Shown piece after piece: positions 1-15,116 of a stretch of 64,000 nucleotides of DNA. This DNA comes from Thelephora terrestris (lineage: Eukaryota; Basidiomycota; Agaricomycetes; Thelephorales; Thelephoraceae), in contig WIUZ02000001.1 of the NCBI GenBank assembly GCA_015956445.1, positions 1,674,001 through 1,738,000 of the forward strand. Reading direction: 5' to 3'. The notes under the pieces are model-generated. The model made no database searches. It was not told the DNA's origin and saw only the letters and a list, made by a program, of their open reading frames with translations. The position numbers were made by a program, and so were the translations under genes. How positions within the stretch are numbered: the first letter of the stretch is position 1; each line of letters begins with the position of its first letter.

Positions 1-2468
<2,468 letters not shown>

Positions 2469-3617
2469 TACACTCAGCCGTGACCGCGTTGGACAAGAAT
2501 GGTGGGAAGGAAGAGACCGCTGCCACGTGGGTGTCGCGTGATAATCACGTGAGGAGTGGGAGATACTGTGTGACGTGACGGTGATGTTATAGGTGACCGG
2601 TGAGCCGCAAGACGCCGAGAAGACACCGTCGGCGAACTCGAAGTGATGAGATGAAGACGGACTTACGGTAACTCGGCACTTTCCCCGCTATCCTCATATG
2701 GAATCGGCAAGGGATGTCATTCGGACCATCCGACGGGCCAGCCGCAGGTTTTGTCTCTGACGTTGCGATCAAGGAACAACAAGACTAAGGTTCGAACTTC
2801 GCGCCTGTTCATCAAGGTCGATATCGGGAGAGCCGGTTTTCCAATGGATTGTGTTTCGGATGAAGTGCAAATCCCGAGAACACTGCGGGCCATGCGGGTG
2901 GTCACCGGTGTGTTTCCCTGGAGGGATAGGGGTGGTTAAAACGGCGCAGTAAGCTCAGTTCGTATTGCTGATTCCCTCCCAATCTATCACATGGCCGTTT
3001 TCTGGGTTACCGGATGATCTCATTTTCGTCCTTATATATGCACAAAGGATCTTTCTTTCTGTTGTCGGCTCAAGCGAGCGGACCGAGCCGATAGGGACAG
3101 AAGCTCTCGGACAGGATAATTTTGCCGGGTCTGGACCATCCAAAACGGGACAGGAGGATGGCGTTTGATAACCGGATCGGGCGTCGGCATCGGACCGACT
3201 GCATTCTCCGTCGGTTGCTGTAGCTCGGGCGGTCTGGCACGTCGAAGCGCTTTTGTCCATCAGCGAATTTTTGCCCTCGGAAATCGATAAAGTCCATGTA
3301 AAAATTGCGAATTTCTCGCACGTTGTACGATGAGACACGATACAATGCCAGCAAGAAAACGCATGTTCTTCTCTGGCGAGATCACGGGGAAGGGAGCGCC
3401 AAGGTAAAATCCTCAAGAGGCGGAAAGGCGCCGAGGGAAAAGATGGTGGGGAAGTTGATCTCCGACAGTGTGCACTTGATTGAAATTATTCCAACAACCT
3501 TTAAGTATGTAACTGGGTCCCCGTTCCCCCCCCCTCGCCTTTCCTCCTCCCTCCCTTCCTCCCCCTTATCACACCCCGCCCGTCCCGTCCCCTCCATCCA
3601 CCGGACATCAACCCACC
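2469..3617. promoter_or_regulatory. Shared 5' spacer between CEF1 and the Zn2Cys6 gene
   Basis: This 1.15-kb spacer separates two divergent start codons. Open frames on both strands in it have no recognisable domain and poor coding character. A strongly pyrimidine-rich tract at about 3525-3600 (long C and CT runs) lies just before the ATG at 3618. Such tracts are common in fungal core promoters and 5' UTRs. Nothing else was recognised. Confidence 0.5.
3525..3600 (+). promoter_or_regulatory. Pyrimidine-rich tract before the Zn2Cys6 gene
   Basis: About 75 nt are nearly all C and T, including runs of eight to nine C. It ends about 18 nt before the ATG at 3618, placing it in the core promoter or 5' UTR. 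Confidence 0.5.
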
Positions 3618-6354
3618 ATGGACTCATCCCAATCCCAACGCTCAACTCCAGAAATCCCAGCCAAGTGCGTCATCTCAGATTCACCCTCTGATTTGACTGA
3701 CCGGGGTCCTCACAGGAAGCCACCAGTTGTCCGAGGCGCCAGGGCATGCACCGTCTGTCGGGCAGCTAAGGTCCTTATTTTTCTATCCTACAAACGACCC
3801 AATCTAACTCACTCCAGATGAAATGTGTTGGCTCCGAAGACGGCACCAAGCCATGCCAGAGGTGCAAACGTGCCAACGTTGAGTGCGTGATTAGTCCCGT
3901 ATTCAAAGGATCATCACTCTGATCGTTGATCCCAGGTGTATATTCGAAAAGCATCGCCGTGGCCGAAAGCCGGGCTCCAAGTAAGCCACATGCTCTCCGT
4001 CCATTGTCTCCAGACCTCTCTGATACCAGCTCCAATAGACTTTCCGAGGCTTCCAAAATGCTGCGTAGGCTTGAGAAGGGTCTCACATCAGCCAAACTCA
4101 AGTCACAAGCGGTGGCGAACTCTTCTGACACTACCCCGTCCGACCAGTCGTATCGTGGCCCAAACGGCCATTCCACCCACTTTCCCGGAAATGAACTCCC
4201 ACCCCTAAACATCTCGGCTTACCAAAATCGTTCCTACGCCTCTCCCTCAGTGTCTGCTGATGGCGATGACGACTCTGATTCCCAGGGTCGCAGTCCGGTC
4301 GAACTCTATCCGGCCAAGATGATTCGAAAGGAGAACTTTTTCAAGACGATACTCAACAATCCTGAAGATGCCGTACCCAGCCTTTCGTCGGGAGGCTACC
4401 GAGGCTCATCTCGATCTCCACCGGCATCATCGCCATATCATAAACACGCCCAATCACAATCATCATCCAAACCGTTCTCAGCGCCTTTTGGACCAGATCC
4501 AATCACGACTGGTATTATGGATGAGAATCAAGCCACCGTTCTCTTCGACCTTGTGTTCTTGCGCTTGAACCCATTCATCAACCTCTTCGACCCAGCCCTC
4601 CACTCGGTTCATTATGTCCGATCAAGATGCCCCCTCCTGTTCACAACTCTCCTCATGGCTGGCGCCAAGTTTTTCAAACCCGAAATGTATCGACCCTGCC
4701 AGAAACTTGCCAACGAGCTCGCTGTGCGTGCCTTCGCTGAGGATTGGAAGTCAGTTGAGGTCGTCCAGGCTTTCGCCTGCCTTGTTTACTGGAGGGAGCC
4801 CGACGACACCCGTACATGGGCATACATCGGCTACGTAAGTGTTTACCGCCGAACCTAGCGCTCCTCTTCTTATTCAAATACCCGATAGGCCTGCCGCATG
4901 GCCGTTGAGCTCGGCTTGAACCGATACCTCACTACGCCGCCCCCGAACGAATCTGAATTTCATATGCGGGAGCGCCGCAACAGAGAGCGAACCTATCTGG
5001 TCCTGTGGGTGCATGATCGCAGCCTGAGTATGCAAACTGGTCGGCAATGGATGCTACCGGAGGTACGGTTCCGACCCTCCCGTCGGATGTTCCGTTACTC
5101 AATTATCATCGCCGTTAGGATGATCTCGTCAAGTTCTCTTCGACGTGGCACGAGGCCGGCGGGAACCCAATCCGCCCCGAGGATGTGATCCTGGCTGCCT
5201 TTGTTCAACTCCGGCGAATTGCTGTTAGTACTCAGTGTTCCTTTCTTATTATGCCCCCGTCCTCATCATTTGCATATCTCCCAGGCCGAAACTATGGAGA
5301 CGACCGATGTATTCTGTTTACACAAGTCAACATCGTCATCATCACTCCAATCGGACGTAAACTACGAGGTCCTCCTGCGTAACTGCAATTTGAAGTTGAC
5401 TCAATGGCAAGAGTTCTGGCACCAGCAGATGCAACGCGCCTCCGGTCAATCTTTCCATCACGCTTTCCTCAACTTCTTCCGGCTTTACGTTCGTCTGTTC
5501 CTGAACAGTCTGGGTGTTCAACCCTACCTCAGGAAATGTAGCGGCCTCGCCCCCAGTCCCACCGCGCTCTCCGCTTGTTACACGAGTGCTTTGGAGAACC
5601 TGCAGATCATCACAAACGACTTCGCCGCGATGACAGTTTTGCCCTACGGACAGGATTCTATCACCATTATGAGTGCCTACTGTGCGGTGTTCTTACTCAA
5701 GGTGAGATCATCCCTTGTCCTGTTTCGTCAGACGAACTCATGCTTTCCACTCAGCTTTTGCGGAGCGGCGTCGATCAAATTGGGCTACCACCTGATGCTC
5801 CCCAAAAGATCTATACTGTCATTTCCCAAGCTGCCGGAGCTTACCACGATGCTTCTCTCTTATCGCCTGCCTCGGGGTCCGCCTCGTATCACTCAAGGTT
5901 CCTTCGAAGCCTTGTTGCCCGAGACCGGCAACAGGTGCCCAACCGCAACGCCGCCCCAACGTCTGTGTACCCTCAGGGTCAAATGCATCCACAACCACAG
6001 CAACAGCAACAACCGCAGCCCCCGCATCCCTCCGCCATCCACCTGACGGAGCAGCCAATTGTACAACATTACCCCGCCTCGCCCCACATGCGGTCTCCTC
6101 CGACACCGACGAGTCCACCCGGTTACTATCTTGACTCATCTCGTGATGTTATGCCCGGCTACCACCCGACGCCACAAGCGATGCAGCAACAACAACCGTC
6201 TGATCTTGACGCTCACTACTGGCGAAACATGTTCAAGGCGCTCGGTTACGAACAATCGATGGAGGTCATGCACTCATCTGATGGTTACATCTACCCTTCA
6301 ATCCCTGAGCCCAACCAGTACGCTCCCACCATCGGCAGCGCTTTTGGAAGGTGA
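3618..6354 (+). CDS. Zn2Cys6 fungal transcription factor with Fungal_trans domain
   Basis: This is a nuclear DNA-binding regulator of unknown target. ATG 3618 opens a short N-terminus. After two short introns comes a complete zinc binuclear cluster (ACTVCRAAK, MKC, then CQRCKRANVEC), followed by a basic EKHRRGRKPGSK tail and a leucine-containing SEASKMLRRLEKGL linker typical of a dimerisation coiled coil. The middle part carries the fungal-specific regulatory domain, beginning near LFDLVFLRLNPFINLFDP. It includes AWAYIGY-like and AVELGLNRYL motifs and continues through RNRERTYLVLWVHDRSLSMQTGR. The C-terminus is low-complexity, rich in Gln and Pro (about 5980-6060), and a likely activation region. 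Stop is TGA at 6352-6354. About seven introns are needed. The cluster and the domain order make the family certain, but the regulated pathway cannot be read from the sequence. Confidence 0.9.
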
Positions 6355-7325
6355 GGCCGTGAACAAATCGTTCATTGCCTCAAGGCTTGCCACACCAGGA
6401 AGCTCATACTCTTCGTTGACGTCTTTGATCGATCGCTCCTCGTTTTCGCCTGCCATTCTTTCAAGTTACCAATCTGGTCCTACGGCTGTGTCTTGTCGCG
6501 TTTCGTCTACCCATCACCGCTTCTCCTTTTTCTATTTTTATTCTTTTTCTCCTTCACTTGTGTCACCCACACTTATCTCTCTTGCTCCGCTCGGGATTGA
6601 ATCATCGTGAACCCTGTTTTTCCCTTTGAACCTCATTTGCTCTCGTTTGCTTTCGACTCCCTGTAGTTTGTACAATTCTTTCCCTCACGCATCCCTACCC
6701 CTTCCCAAACAATACGTCCTACCTAGTCCAGATCGTAGAGCACTTGCGGTTTGTCGTTGAATTACCCCGTCATCAATTTCAAACCTGTGATAATCACTCC
6801 TGGCTAATTCGTAAAACGTATCCCTCCAACGTTCAACCCTGGATTCATCTGTGGCAAACTCCGCGCCTAAACCGGGCTCTTATGTATGCTGGGCTTAAGG
6901 CACGGTGCCATTATATTTACTGACTTTCATTCATTGGGCGTATTCTTTAGAAGATCACTCCGCTAAGATGGTGGTCCGGCAACATGATGCAACCTCCGCT
7001 CACCTCCGCTTGTTGACCTGGACGGCCCCAAGAAGTTTAGCGGGGAACGTGGGGTGCGACATTGACCCCCGTATTCCCATCGCTTTCTCGCCGACTTCAC
7101 GTCTAGGTGTATGATGGCATGGAACGACCTTGTATTCAAGAGAGAGAGAGGGGGGTGAAACACGAGACCCAGTCACGCGCGAACTTATTCTTCCAATTCA
7201 GTGTGGTAAGCCGTAATCGTTGCGTTGGTTCCAGCGATGCCATATATACATACAATCCTTCTCCAGTGCACCCGGTGTTTCCAATTAGGCGCCTTTATCG
7301 GATGTACTGATCAAGCCTTCGGAAC
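6355..7325. other. Convergent 3' spacer without a recognised gene
   Basis: This 970-bp stretch lies between the stop codons of the Zn2Cys6 gene and the Nup37-like gene. The first part (about 6470-6680) is T/C-rich and probably 3' UTR of the factor. Open frames here lack conserved motifs. A short GA run occurs at about 7141-7155. No RNA gene or repeat was recognised. Confidence 0.5.
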
Positions 7326-9124
7326 CTAGGATTCGACCCCGATGAAAAATATCACGGCTTCGTTACCGACCGCAGCGGCAATCCTCGGAATACCCGACGT
7401 CGCGAGGAAGTCGAAATCACGGACCTGGAGCGGCCGGGGCGCCAAAGTGAATACCGTGGGCTGGGCGCCCATGTACGAGGTGTTGTGCACGTGTATCACC
7501 GCGCCCTTGGAAGGGTTTTTCGTGGATAAAGCAAAATATTCTGAAAATGTAGGGCTCCACCTGGATCGTTGGATTTCAAAATCCACACGCACACATTGGG
7601 AAAGACACAGATCAGAATACACCGGTGGCAACGAGGACGAGTGAAAATCAAATGGAACTAGGCGCCACACACGGCACCCACCCGCTGACCCGATTGCGGC
7701 TCGGTGAACGCGCAAAGGACAATAATGATGTCCTGGGAAATTTCCAACGACTTACCTAAATTGGTGACCACCTTCTACAATCCCGGGACCTCCGATATAG
7801 GGCTTTCCCCCATGCAAATTTGAAAGATCCCATATGGAGTACCGTGATCCATAAGTGGCGCCAATTCTAGGATGAAGAAACATCAGACGCGAACGCACTT
7901 GCAGAATCAAAGCAAACTGGGGCGATGATCGTCTCTCCGGAAGTCATCCCTCCGGAAATCACAGAGTGCCTCCGGGGAATGATGCTTCCGGTTAAGTACA
8001 CTGAGATAGTGATTAGCGAACACATACACATCTGGATTATCTGCTCTCCATGCCGCAGCTCCCACGGGACCAATACCGCTGACTGCGTCCGAAAGCGCAC
8101 GAGGCTCGACAAGCTCAACGACGTTCAAATTCCTGGGGTCCTCTTCTGGATCTGATCGCCAGTCCGTTAGAAAAATGGACCCGTGGTTATCTGAAACGAG
8201 GAATTCTTTGCTGCTCAATGGATGAGAGCTAACCGATGTAAGAGGGTGAGGGAATGGGATGGCATAGGCTGTTGGCTGGGGTCTATCCAAGAAACTCCGG
8301 TTCCCCGCACGACTCGACCCAGCACTTGGGGACCCGCCAGCGGGACGGGTTTCAAGATCCCACACCATCAACATCTTGTCATCTCGAAAGGTGTGAGATG
8401 GCAGCCGGGCGGTAGAATGTTGCACAAACCACTCACCTGAGACAGTGGCGACATAGCGGGGGCTGTCCTGGTCATTGCCTCCGGAGAAGGTCATCCCAGT
8501 TACTTTTCCATGGTGACCGCTGACAAACACCAGTTCCTCAGCGTATAACGCGGATTCACAATATCATCGTGGCCTACCTCAAACCACCGCCAAAGGGGAA
8601 GATTTCCTCAGAGGAGGAGGCAGACTTCGAAAGTAAGTGAAGCCCGAAGTCGGCTGTGGCCACAGAAAGCCTATTCGACAGGTTGACGTGAGATTGGATC
8701 TAAGCCGCTGTAAATCATTGTATCGACTGACTCTATTGACCAGTCGTCGGAAAGTGATGGAGAAACGGTTCGCGATGACCAGGCTATCGCAGTTATCCTA
8801 CACCCAACGTTGAAGGTGGCGATTTGCGTAGCCGTGGTATCTAACTGATTCGGCGAATTGGTGAACACAGTGCAAAATTCGACGTTTAAAGCGGCTCACG
8901 ACTTGTAAGATGGCAATGGAGTGTTCCCCACCAATCGCCAGGAGATCCGGCGCGTCTTGTGAGTGAGAGGCGCGTAAACAGTGGATGAGCGACCCGTGGT
9001 TGCAGCGGATGTCCATGCTCGTTTGCGGACGGGAAGAACAATGATCGACTGTGAGCGCGCTTGCGGCCGTGACCGTCTCGTCCGCGCATGCCACATCCTG
9101 GAGGTCGGAAAGGCCCCAATCCAT
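7326..9124 (-). CDS. WD40-repeat protein, Nup37-like nucleoporin
   Basis: The protein starts at ATG 9124 (MDWGLSDLQDVACADE) and ends at the stop 7326-7328 (FFIGVES). Splicing of about six short introns gives a single beta-propeller-like protein of roughly 400 residues. Blocks in order are LLAIGGEHSIAILQ, NVGCRITAIAWSS, SGHHGKVTGMTFSGG, a classic repeat DDKMLMVWDLE, then SSKEFLVSDNHGSIFLTDWR, IGATYGSRYSIWDLSNL and a C-terminal block ending in VGNEAVIFFIG. This arrangement matches the small WD40 nucleoporin Nup37 of the Nup107-160 (Y) complex, which works in nuclear pore assembly. The WD40 nature is seen directly. The Nup37 assignment rests on overall resemblance and is less certain; another WD40 adaptor is possible. 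The gene is divergent from the UMP-CMP kinase gene. Confidence 0.7.
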
Positions 9125-9284
9125 TCCTGTTCCTTGGTCTCGTGGCTGCTTCCTTCGGCTCTTTTGTCCTCGTTACGAAACACCGAGCGAACACTCAACC
9201 GCTTTCTCATTCCTCACGTCGCCCCGAAAACCCCCGCACACCCCTTCCAGCGCCGTCACGTGAAGAACTGGACGGCAAACGTTG
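9125..9284. promoter_or_regulatory. 160-bp divergent promoter (Nup37-like / UMP-CMP kinase)
   Basis: Only 160 bp separate the two ATGs, so both transcripts must start within or very near this spacer. It is C-rich on the + strand and contains a CACGTG-like core (GTCACGTGAAG at about 9255). No TATA box is evident. Confidence 0.45.
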
Positions 9285-10250
<966 letters not shown>

Positions 10251-10464
10251 ACATGAAGATACCGTTACAGACCTTTCATAGATGTACACGAATTACGGAA
10301 ACCACTCCTGTCCTACACATACACAATGAAACCGGATTCCCCACTTGGTGCGGCGGCCATCGTCTTTGCTTTTCCGCCTTTGGGTATCGTGTTAATGAGC
10401 CCGTCGTTGCATAAGAGGTGAGCCTTCTCATCCTCGGTGTCCTGTAGTAGTAAAGGTGAGACCT

Positions 10465-11577
10465 TTATGGCGAAGCGGCAAAGAAGGGGCGCACAGGTAT
10501 CCATTCCCAACCACCGCAGCGGAAGTATTCGACAACCAACTCTCCCTCACCCTCCGACACAACCTTACCAGTCGGGTCGTAGCGCAAGTTGATGTGGTTC
10601 CCACTCTGATAGGCCGCGCGTAAAACCTCACCAGACTTTTCCGCGAATACTTGTCTCTCTTCCTCGGCCTCGAGCCCGCTCAGCGAAGCGTCCCGGTATG
10701 GTCTGACAACGACGATGTCCAAGAGGGCTCCGGTGCGGGGCTCGGCAGTGACAAGGGGCGCGATTTGGAACGCAGGTTCTAACCTATCTACGTTGACGGT
10801 GGAAAGGAAGTAGGCGAATGGTCCATCTATATCGACATGGGGGTTATCTTCCTCCGATTCGGCGTGGGGGACAAACTCCTTGTCGAAAGGGTTCCAGATC
10901 TCGACCACCCCGGTGGAGCTCGATGGGAATAGCTTAGCACAGCCGGAGTACCATCTAGTGATGTTCTGGCGTGCCGCGACCTTGAATCTCTCGATCGATG
11001 GAATCTCCGTCCTCAGCACCTCGGAGTCGTGTAAAATGGAGGCGTGTAGGGCGATGGAGGTGACGACGACGGAAACGGTGGTTTTCTCTCGAACCGGAGC
11101 TGATCCCCCGCTTCTAGGTGGTGCGATGATGTCTGTGATAGCCAACGTCAAGGGAACCCGTTTGGCCTGTTTGATAAACGCATGTATGCCTTGGAGCTTG
11201 TACTGCACTGGATCGTCTTCTGGTTTGGGTAAAAATAGGGAGGAATAGAGCGCATTGGCCGTCCCACACGGAACGAGAACTAGGTTCACTTGAGCGGGGG
11301 TTGCAGGAGAGCGGTTCTTGTACGATGGGGCCAAGGCGATTGTGGTCACGATATCGTGTATCGTCCCATCGCCAGAAGCAACGATGATGTCCAACGGCCC
11401 AGAAACCGTCGAGTCAACGAACTCGAATGCGGCAGTCCCTGCATGACCAGCGTGCTCTGTTTCGACGATTCTGGCGATGGGAACGTCGTTTGCTTTCAAC
11501 AAGGGCAGTACGTGTGCTTCTACAAACTGTTTGGCGGTGCTGTCGCCGCCGACCGGGTTGCATATAATCAACGCCAT
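10465..11577 (-). CDS. Diacylglycerol/sphingoid-base kinase-like protein (DAGK catalytic domain)
   Basis: This is a single-exon reading frame of 370 codons from ATG 11577 to a stop at 10465. The N-terminus MALIICNPVGGDSTAKQF has the NP-x-GG nucleotide-loop of the DAGK/LCB5/YegS superfamily. It is followed by ETEHAGHAG and the hallmark SGDGTIHDIV in place of the usual SGDGT-x-xE. A later VPCGTANALYSSLF block matches the conserved GTANA segment. The family phosphorylates lipid alcohols such as diacylglycerol or sphingoid bases. The substrate here is not evident, and some fungal members may be inactive. The protein is shorter than typical sphingosine kinases and has no obvious N-terminal membrane segment. 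It is divergent from the nitrilase gene, with 114 bp between the ATGs. It is one of the few intronless genes in the window. Confidence 0.82.
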   Translation of the reverse strand: MALIICNPVGGDSTAKQFVEAHVLPLLKANDVPIARIVETEHAGHAGTAAFEFVDSTVSGPLDIIVASGDGTIHDIVTTIALAPSYKNRSPATPAQVNLVLVPCGTANALYSSLFLPKPEDDPVQYKLQGIHAFIKQAKRVPLTLAITDIIAPPRSGGSAPVREKTTVSVVVTSIALHASILHDSEVLRTEIPSIERFKVAARQNITRWYSGCAKLFPSSSTGVVEIWNPFDKEFVPHAESEEDNPHVDIDGPFAYFLSTVNVDRLEPAFQIAPLVTAEPRTGALLDIVVVRPYRDASLSGLEAEEERQVFAEKSGEVLRAAYQSGNHINLRYDPTGKVVSEGEGELVVEYFRCGGWEWIPVRPFFAASP

Positions 11578-11691
11578 CTGCGGAGAACCGTCATCAGCGC
11601 ACGAAGCTTACCAGCGGAAAAAGCGGAGGACGAACCTTTTGTACACGGTATCGAATCTTCAAACTTCAGAGGCTGCTGACCGATTGGGGTT

Positions 11692-13235
11692 ATGTTGGCC
11701 CACTGCTCCACAAGATCTTTCGGTCGTCGGACTTTCTCCTCAATGGCATCATCTGCACCTACCTTGAAGTCATTTAATCTTGCTCTCATCCAACTCGGTC
11801 AGGTCGGCTCAGACAAAACCAAGAACCTTGCCCACGCAAGAGAGCGGATTCTGGAGGCTGCGTCTCGGAAAGATGGGCCAAAGCCACAGCTGATTGTACT
11901 TCCGGTTGGTATCAGGATCTTGATTGGGCTCAGACGGGAGCATTAAAAATTAACGGGAACGACGACAGGAATGTTTCAATTCTCCCTATGGTGCTACCCA
12001 TTTTCCTGCATACGCGGAGACAATTGGGTACAAGCCTGGAGAGCCATACGATCCTTCTAAAAGCGAGAGCAACACCGTCAAGATGCTCTCGTCTGTAGCC
12101 AAGGAAACTGGTACTTGGCTACTTGGGGGTACGCACACCCATCTTTCACGGCACAGTTACAGGAGGAACTAAATGGGGTGGACAGGAACCATTCCCGAGA
12201 GAGAGGCATCCACGGGAAACCTCTACAACACCGCTACCGTGTATTCACCCCGAGGTTCGAGTCCACTAATCTTGTTGCTTGGTTGACGTTGCTAATCAAC
12301 GATAGGGGAGTTGGTGGCTCTCTATCGCAAAATCCATCTGTTTGACATTGACATTCCCGGGAAAATCACATTCAAGGCCAGTGGCTATCACTTATGGACT
12401 TTCTCCCATCGTCTGATCTTACGCCGCCCGATGGTAGGAAAGCGAAACCTTGACGGGCGGAGACTCGCTTAGTTATTTCGACACTGGTGCGCGGCTTATC
12501 CGTCGCGCTCCGACCACAACGCCGCTGACGTCCGATTCGGCAGAGTTTGCTCGCGTCGGCCTGGGGATATGTTATGACGTGAGGTTCCCCGAATTGGCCG
12601 CAGTTGGTGCACGGAAAGGTTCTTCCGCACTTTTGATTCATCCATGATGACTGTCTCTAACGGCCCGGCCCGAGGGCAGGTTGTCAAGTGTTCATCTACC
12701 CAAGCGCTTTCAACTTGACCACCGGTCCACTACACTGGCAACTTCTCCAACGGGCGAGGTGAGGCAGATTGCCGAAGATAATACGTTGATAAGCATCGAT
12801 TGATCGCTCTTTATAGGGCTGTTGACAATCAGGTGTTCTTTGGGATGTGCAGCCCCGCGCGAGACCTGAGTGCAGGTTATCATGCGGTGCGTAGAGATTG
12901 TTCGCCACGGTCCCAACCAGTGTATTGGATTAACGATCTTCGATTGGGTTCAGTGGGGTCACTCGCTTATGGTTGACCCAATGTACGTTTTTGCATCTCC
13001 AGACGATTCTCCTCGGCTTGCTGATCTCCCCTTTCCAGGGGTGCTGTGCTCGCTGAGGCCGGCCATGAGGAAGATATTATACACGTTCACATCGGTAATC
13101 ACACTCTTTGGGTGTGCACGCCGTGAACTGAGATCTCACCCTTTCCCAGATCCGCAGGTGTTTGAGAATGCGAGGGCTGGAATTCCGGTGACAACACAAC
13201 GAAGGTTCGATGTGTATCCGGATGTGTCCGCTTAG
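11692..13235 (+). CDS. Nitrilase-superfamily omega-amidase (Nit2/Nit3-like)
   Basis: This carbon-nitrogen hydrolase is likely an omega-amidase acting on alpha-ketoglutaramate or related amides (deaminated-glutathione amidase is an alternative). ATG 11692 gives a basic, Ser/Arg-rich lead ([18 protein letters not shown]) that could target mitochondria; a second Met at SSMASSAP would give the cytosolic form. The catalytic triad is visible: Glu in [13 protein letters not shown], Lys in [19 protein letters not shown], and Cys in [14 protein letters not shown]. Other family blocks are [23 protein letters not shown] (split by an intron) and [14 protein letters not shown], then [11 protein letters not shown]. 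The end is [11 protein letters not shown] with the stop at 13233-13235. About ten short introns are required. One (12377-12437) seems to use a GC donor. Frame is kept across all junctions. Confidence 0.9.
12377..12437 (+). other. Apparent GC-AG intron in the nitrilase gene
   Basis: The conserved reading IPGKITFK must join ESETLTGGD. The exon ends AAG at 12376 and resumes GAAAGCGAA at 12438. The 61-nt intron between begins GCCAGT and ends GGTAG. The only nearby GT (12381) gives the wrong frame with every downstream AG tested by eye. Confidence 0.7.
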
Positions 13236-13434
13236 CGTAGAATATTTTGTGGAATTTATAGATGAGTAATGGCCGTGGAACTTTCCAGCAAGTTCGAGCG
13301 CTTTCAAAAATCAGTTGCCGCCACCCCTCACCTTTTTTATCCTGAGCGCGATCTGACCCAGACCTCTCTTTTACCACACCTCTCCCATTCCCCTCTCCTC
13401 CACGTCTCGTATCATCGTCGTCTTGTAATCTACC

Positions 13435-14921
13435 ATGGTCAAGGAGACGTTCGTTCATTTCCTCATCTCTCTTGGCAGCCCTCACAGCACTCACGGTTGT
13501 CGCATCGGTTAGGAAATACTACGATTTGCTCGAGGTTTCGCCTGACGCAAGCGAGGCCGAGCTCAAAAAAGCCTACCGAAAGAAGTGTGCAATCTTTGTG
13601 TTTTTGAACCTGTCCCATCATATGCAAACCTTTTATCAGGGCTTTACGATTGCATCCTGACAAGGGTGGCGACCCCGAATTGTTCAAAGAGGTCACTCAC
13701 GCGTAAGCTGTCATTTGGGATCCTAGTATTCATCACCGTCCTTATACACTCATGCTCCAGCTACGAGGTTTTATCCGATTCACAGAAACGAAGCATCTAC
13801 GATGCTCGTGGTGAGGCAGGACTTTCAGAGTCTGGTGGAATGGGTGGGATGGATCCTCAGGTAAGGCCAACCGACTACTCTCATGTGCGCTCGCGCTGAC
13901 TACACGGTCGCTTCACTAGGATCTTTTCAGCCAACTCTTTGGTGGTGGTGGGTTCTTCGGCGGGGGTGGCGGCTCATCACGGCAAGGTCCCCGTAAGAGC
14001 AAGGACCTCGTCCATCGGGTCAACGTTACATTGGAGGAATTGTATCGGGGCAAGACAACCAAGCTTGCTCTTACACGGAACGTCATATGCACTAAATGTG
14101 CGGGAAAGGGGGGGAAGGAAGGCGCCGTTAAAACCTGCGGCACCTGTAACGGAAGAGGTATCCGGGTCACCCTCCGCCAGATGGGTCCTATGATCCAACA
14201 GATCCAACAGCCTTGCGAAGAATGTACAGGAACTGGGGAGGTCATCAACCAAAAGGACAGGTGCAAGACCTGTAACGGCCGCAAAACGGTATCTGAGAAG
14301 AAGATGCTGGAAGTGCATATCGACAAGGGTATGAAGGGCGGTCAAACGATCACTTTCCGAGGCGAGAGCGATCAGGCCCCAGGCGTCACACCGGGAGACG
14401 TAGTTATCGTAATTGAGGAGAAGCCTCACGAAAAGTTCCAAAGGAAGGAAAATGACTTGATCACGGAAGTAGAGATCGATCTCTTATCTGCCCTCGCTGG
14501 TGGTACCTTTGCTATCCGCCACTTGGACGATCGTGCTCTCGTCGTTAATATCCTTCCCGGCGAGATTATCCACGACGGTGAGCCCGTTCACGTTCTGTCG
14601 TTATCCAAAACCTGCTAACGAAAATCTCTAGGCGACTTGAAGGTCATCCATGGCCAGGGCATGCCCTCGCAACGGCACCACGAGCCAGGTGACCTCTACG
14701 TCAAGCTTCATGTCAAGTTCCCCGAGTCTCTTGATCAGAGCAAGCTTCACCTTTTGGAGACCGTCCTGCCGCCGAGGAATCCATTGCAGAAGTTCACGAA
14801 GAATATTGTCCTGGAAGAAGTTGAGCTCGACACTCCTGACCCGAGACAACGAGAGAGGGCAGCTGACGAGGCTATGGACGAGGATGAGGGCGAACCCAGG
14901 GTCCAGTGCTCTAACCAGTGA
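13435..14921 (+). CDS. YDJ1: Type I (class A) DnaJ/Hsp40 co-chaperone, Ydj1-like
   Basis: This co-chaperone stimulates Hsp70 ATPase and hands over unfolded clients in the cytosol and at the ER and mitochondrial surface. ATG 13435 (MVKETKYYDLLEV) opens a J domain whose HPD motif is in ALRLHPDKGGDPELF. After a Gly-rich stretch (LFGGGGFFGGGGGSS) come four CxxCxGxG-type zinc motifs: CTKCAGKG, CGTCNGRG, CEECTGTG and CKTCNGRK. The C-terminal peptide-binding part follows. The last four residues are C-S-N-Q, a CaaX box, so farnesylation is expected as in Ydj1. Stop is at 14919-14921. Five short introns keep frame. Assignment is firm, and the CaaX box separates it from DnaJ class A members of mitochondria. 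Confidence 0.95.
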
Positions 14922-15116
14922 TTACTTTTGATGCATTGTTTTGGACCTCATTCATTTTCGTCGATTTTGCATCTTACTACTATCGTTTCGATGTGTTTTC
15001 TATTATCTGGCTCTACTGTTAGAACATCCTTGTCTCCTGCCAGAGATTTGGCCGTAATGATAGAACTGTATCCATTATCTACCATGGCCTTATCACTCAC
15101 AGGTGTTGATGACGGT

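Noticed and set aside
2955-3416. 153-codon open frame on the minus strand
   Set aside because: No domain, irregular composition, and it sits in the divergent promoter region. Nothing upstream could be spliced to it.
7867-8118. Minus-strand frame of 83 codons
   Set aside because: It overlaps an intron and exon of the Nup37-like gene in another frame.
10251-10464. Possible regulatory RNA in the spacer between UMP-CMP kinase and the DAGK-like gene
   Set aside because: It is a normal convergent 3' spacer of about 210 bp, with no stable hairpin pattern noticed.
12240-12275. GGTTCGAGTCC at about 12254, matching a tRNA B-box
   Set aside because: It lies in a nitrilase intron border. There is no A-box or cloverleaf-forming sequence upstream.
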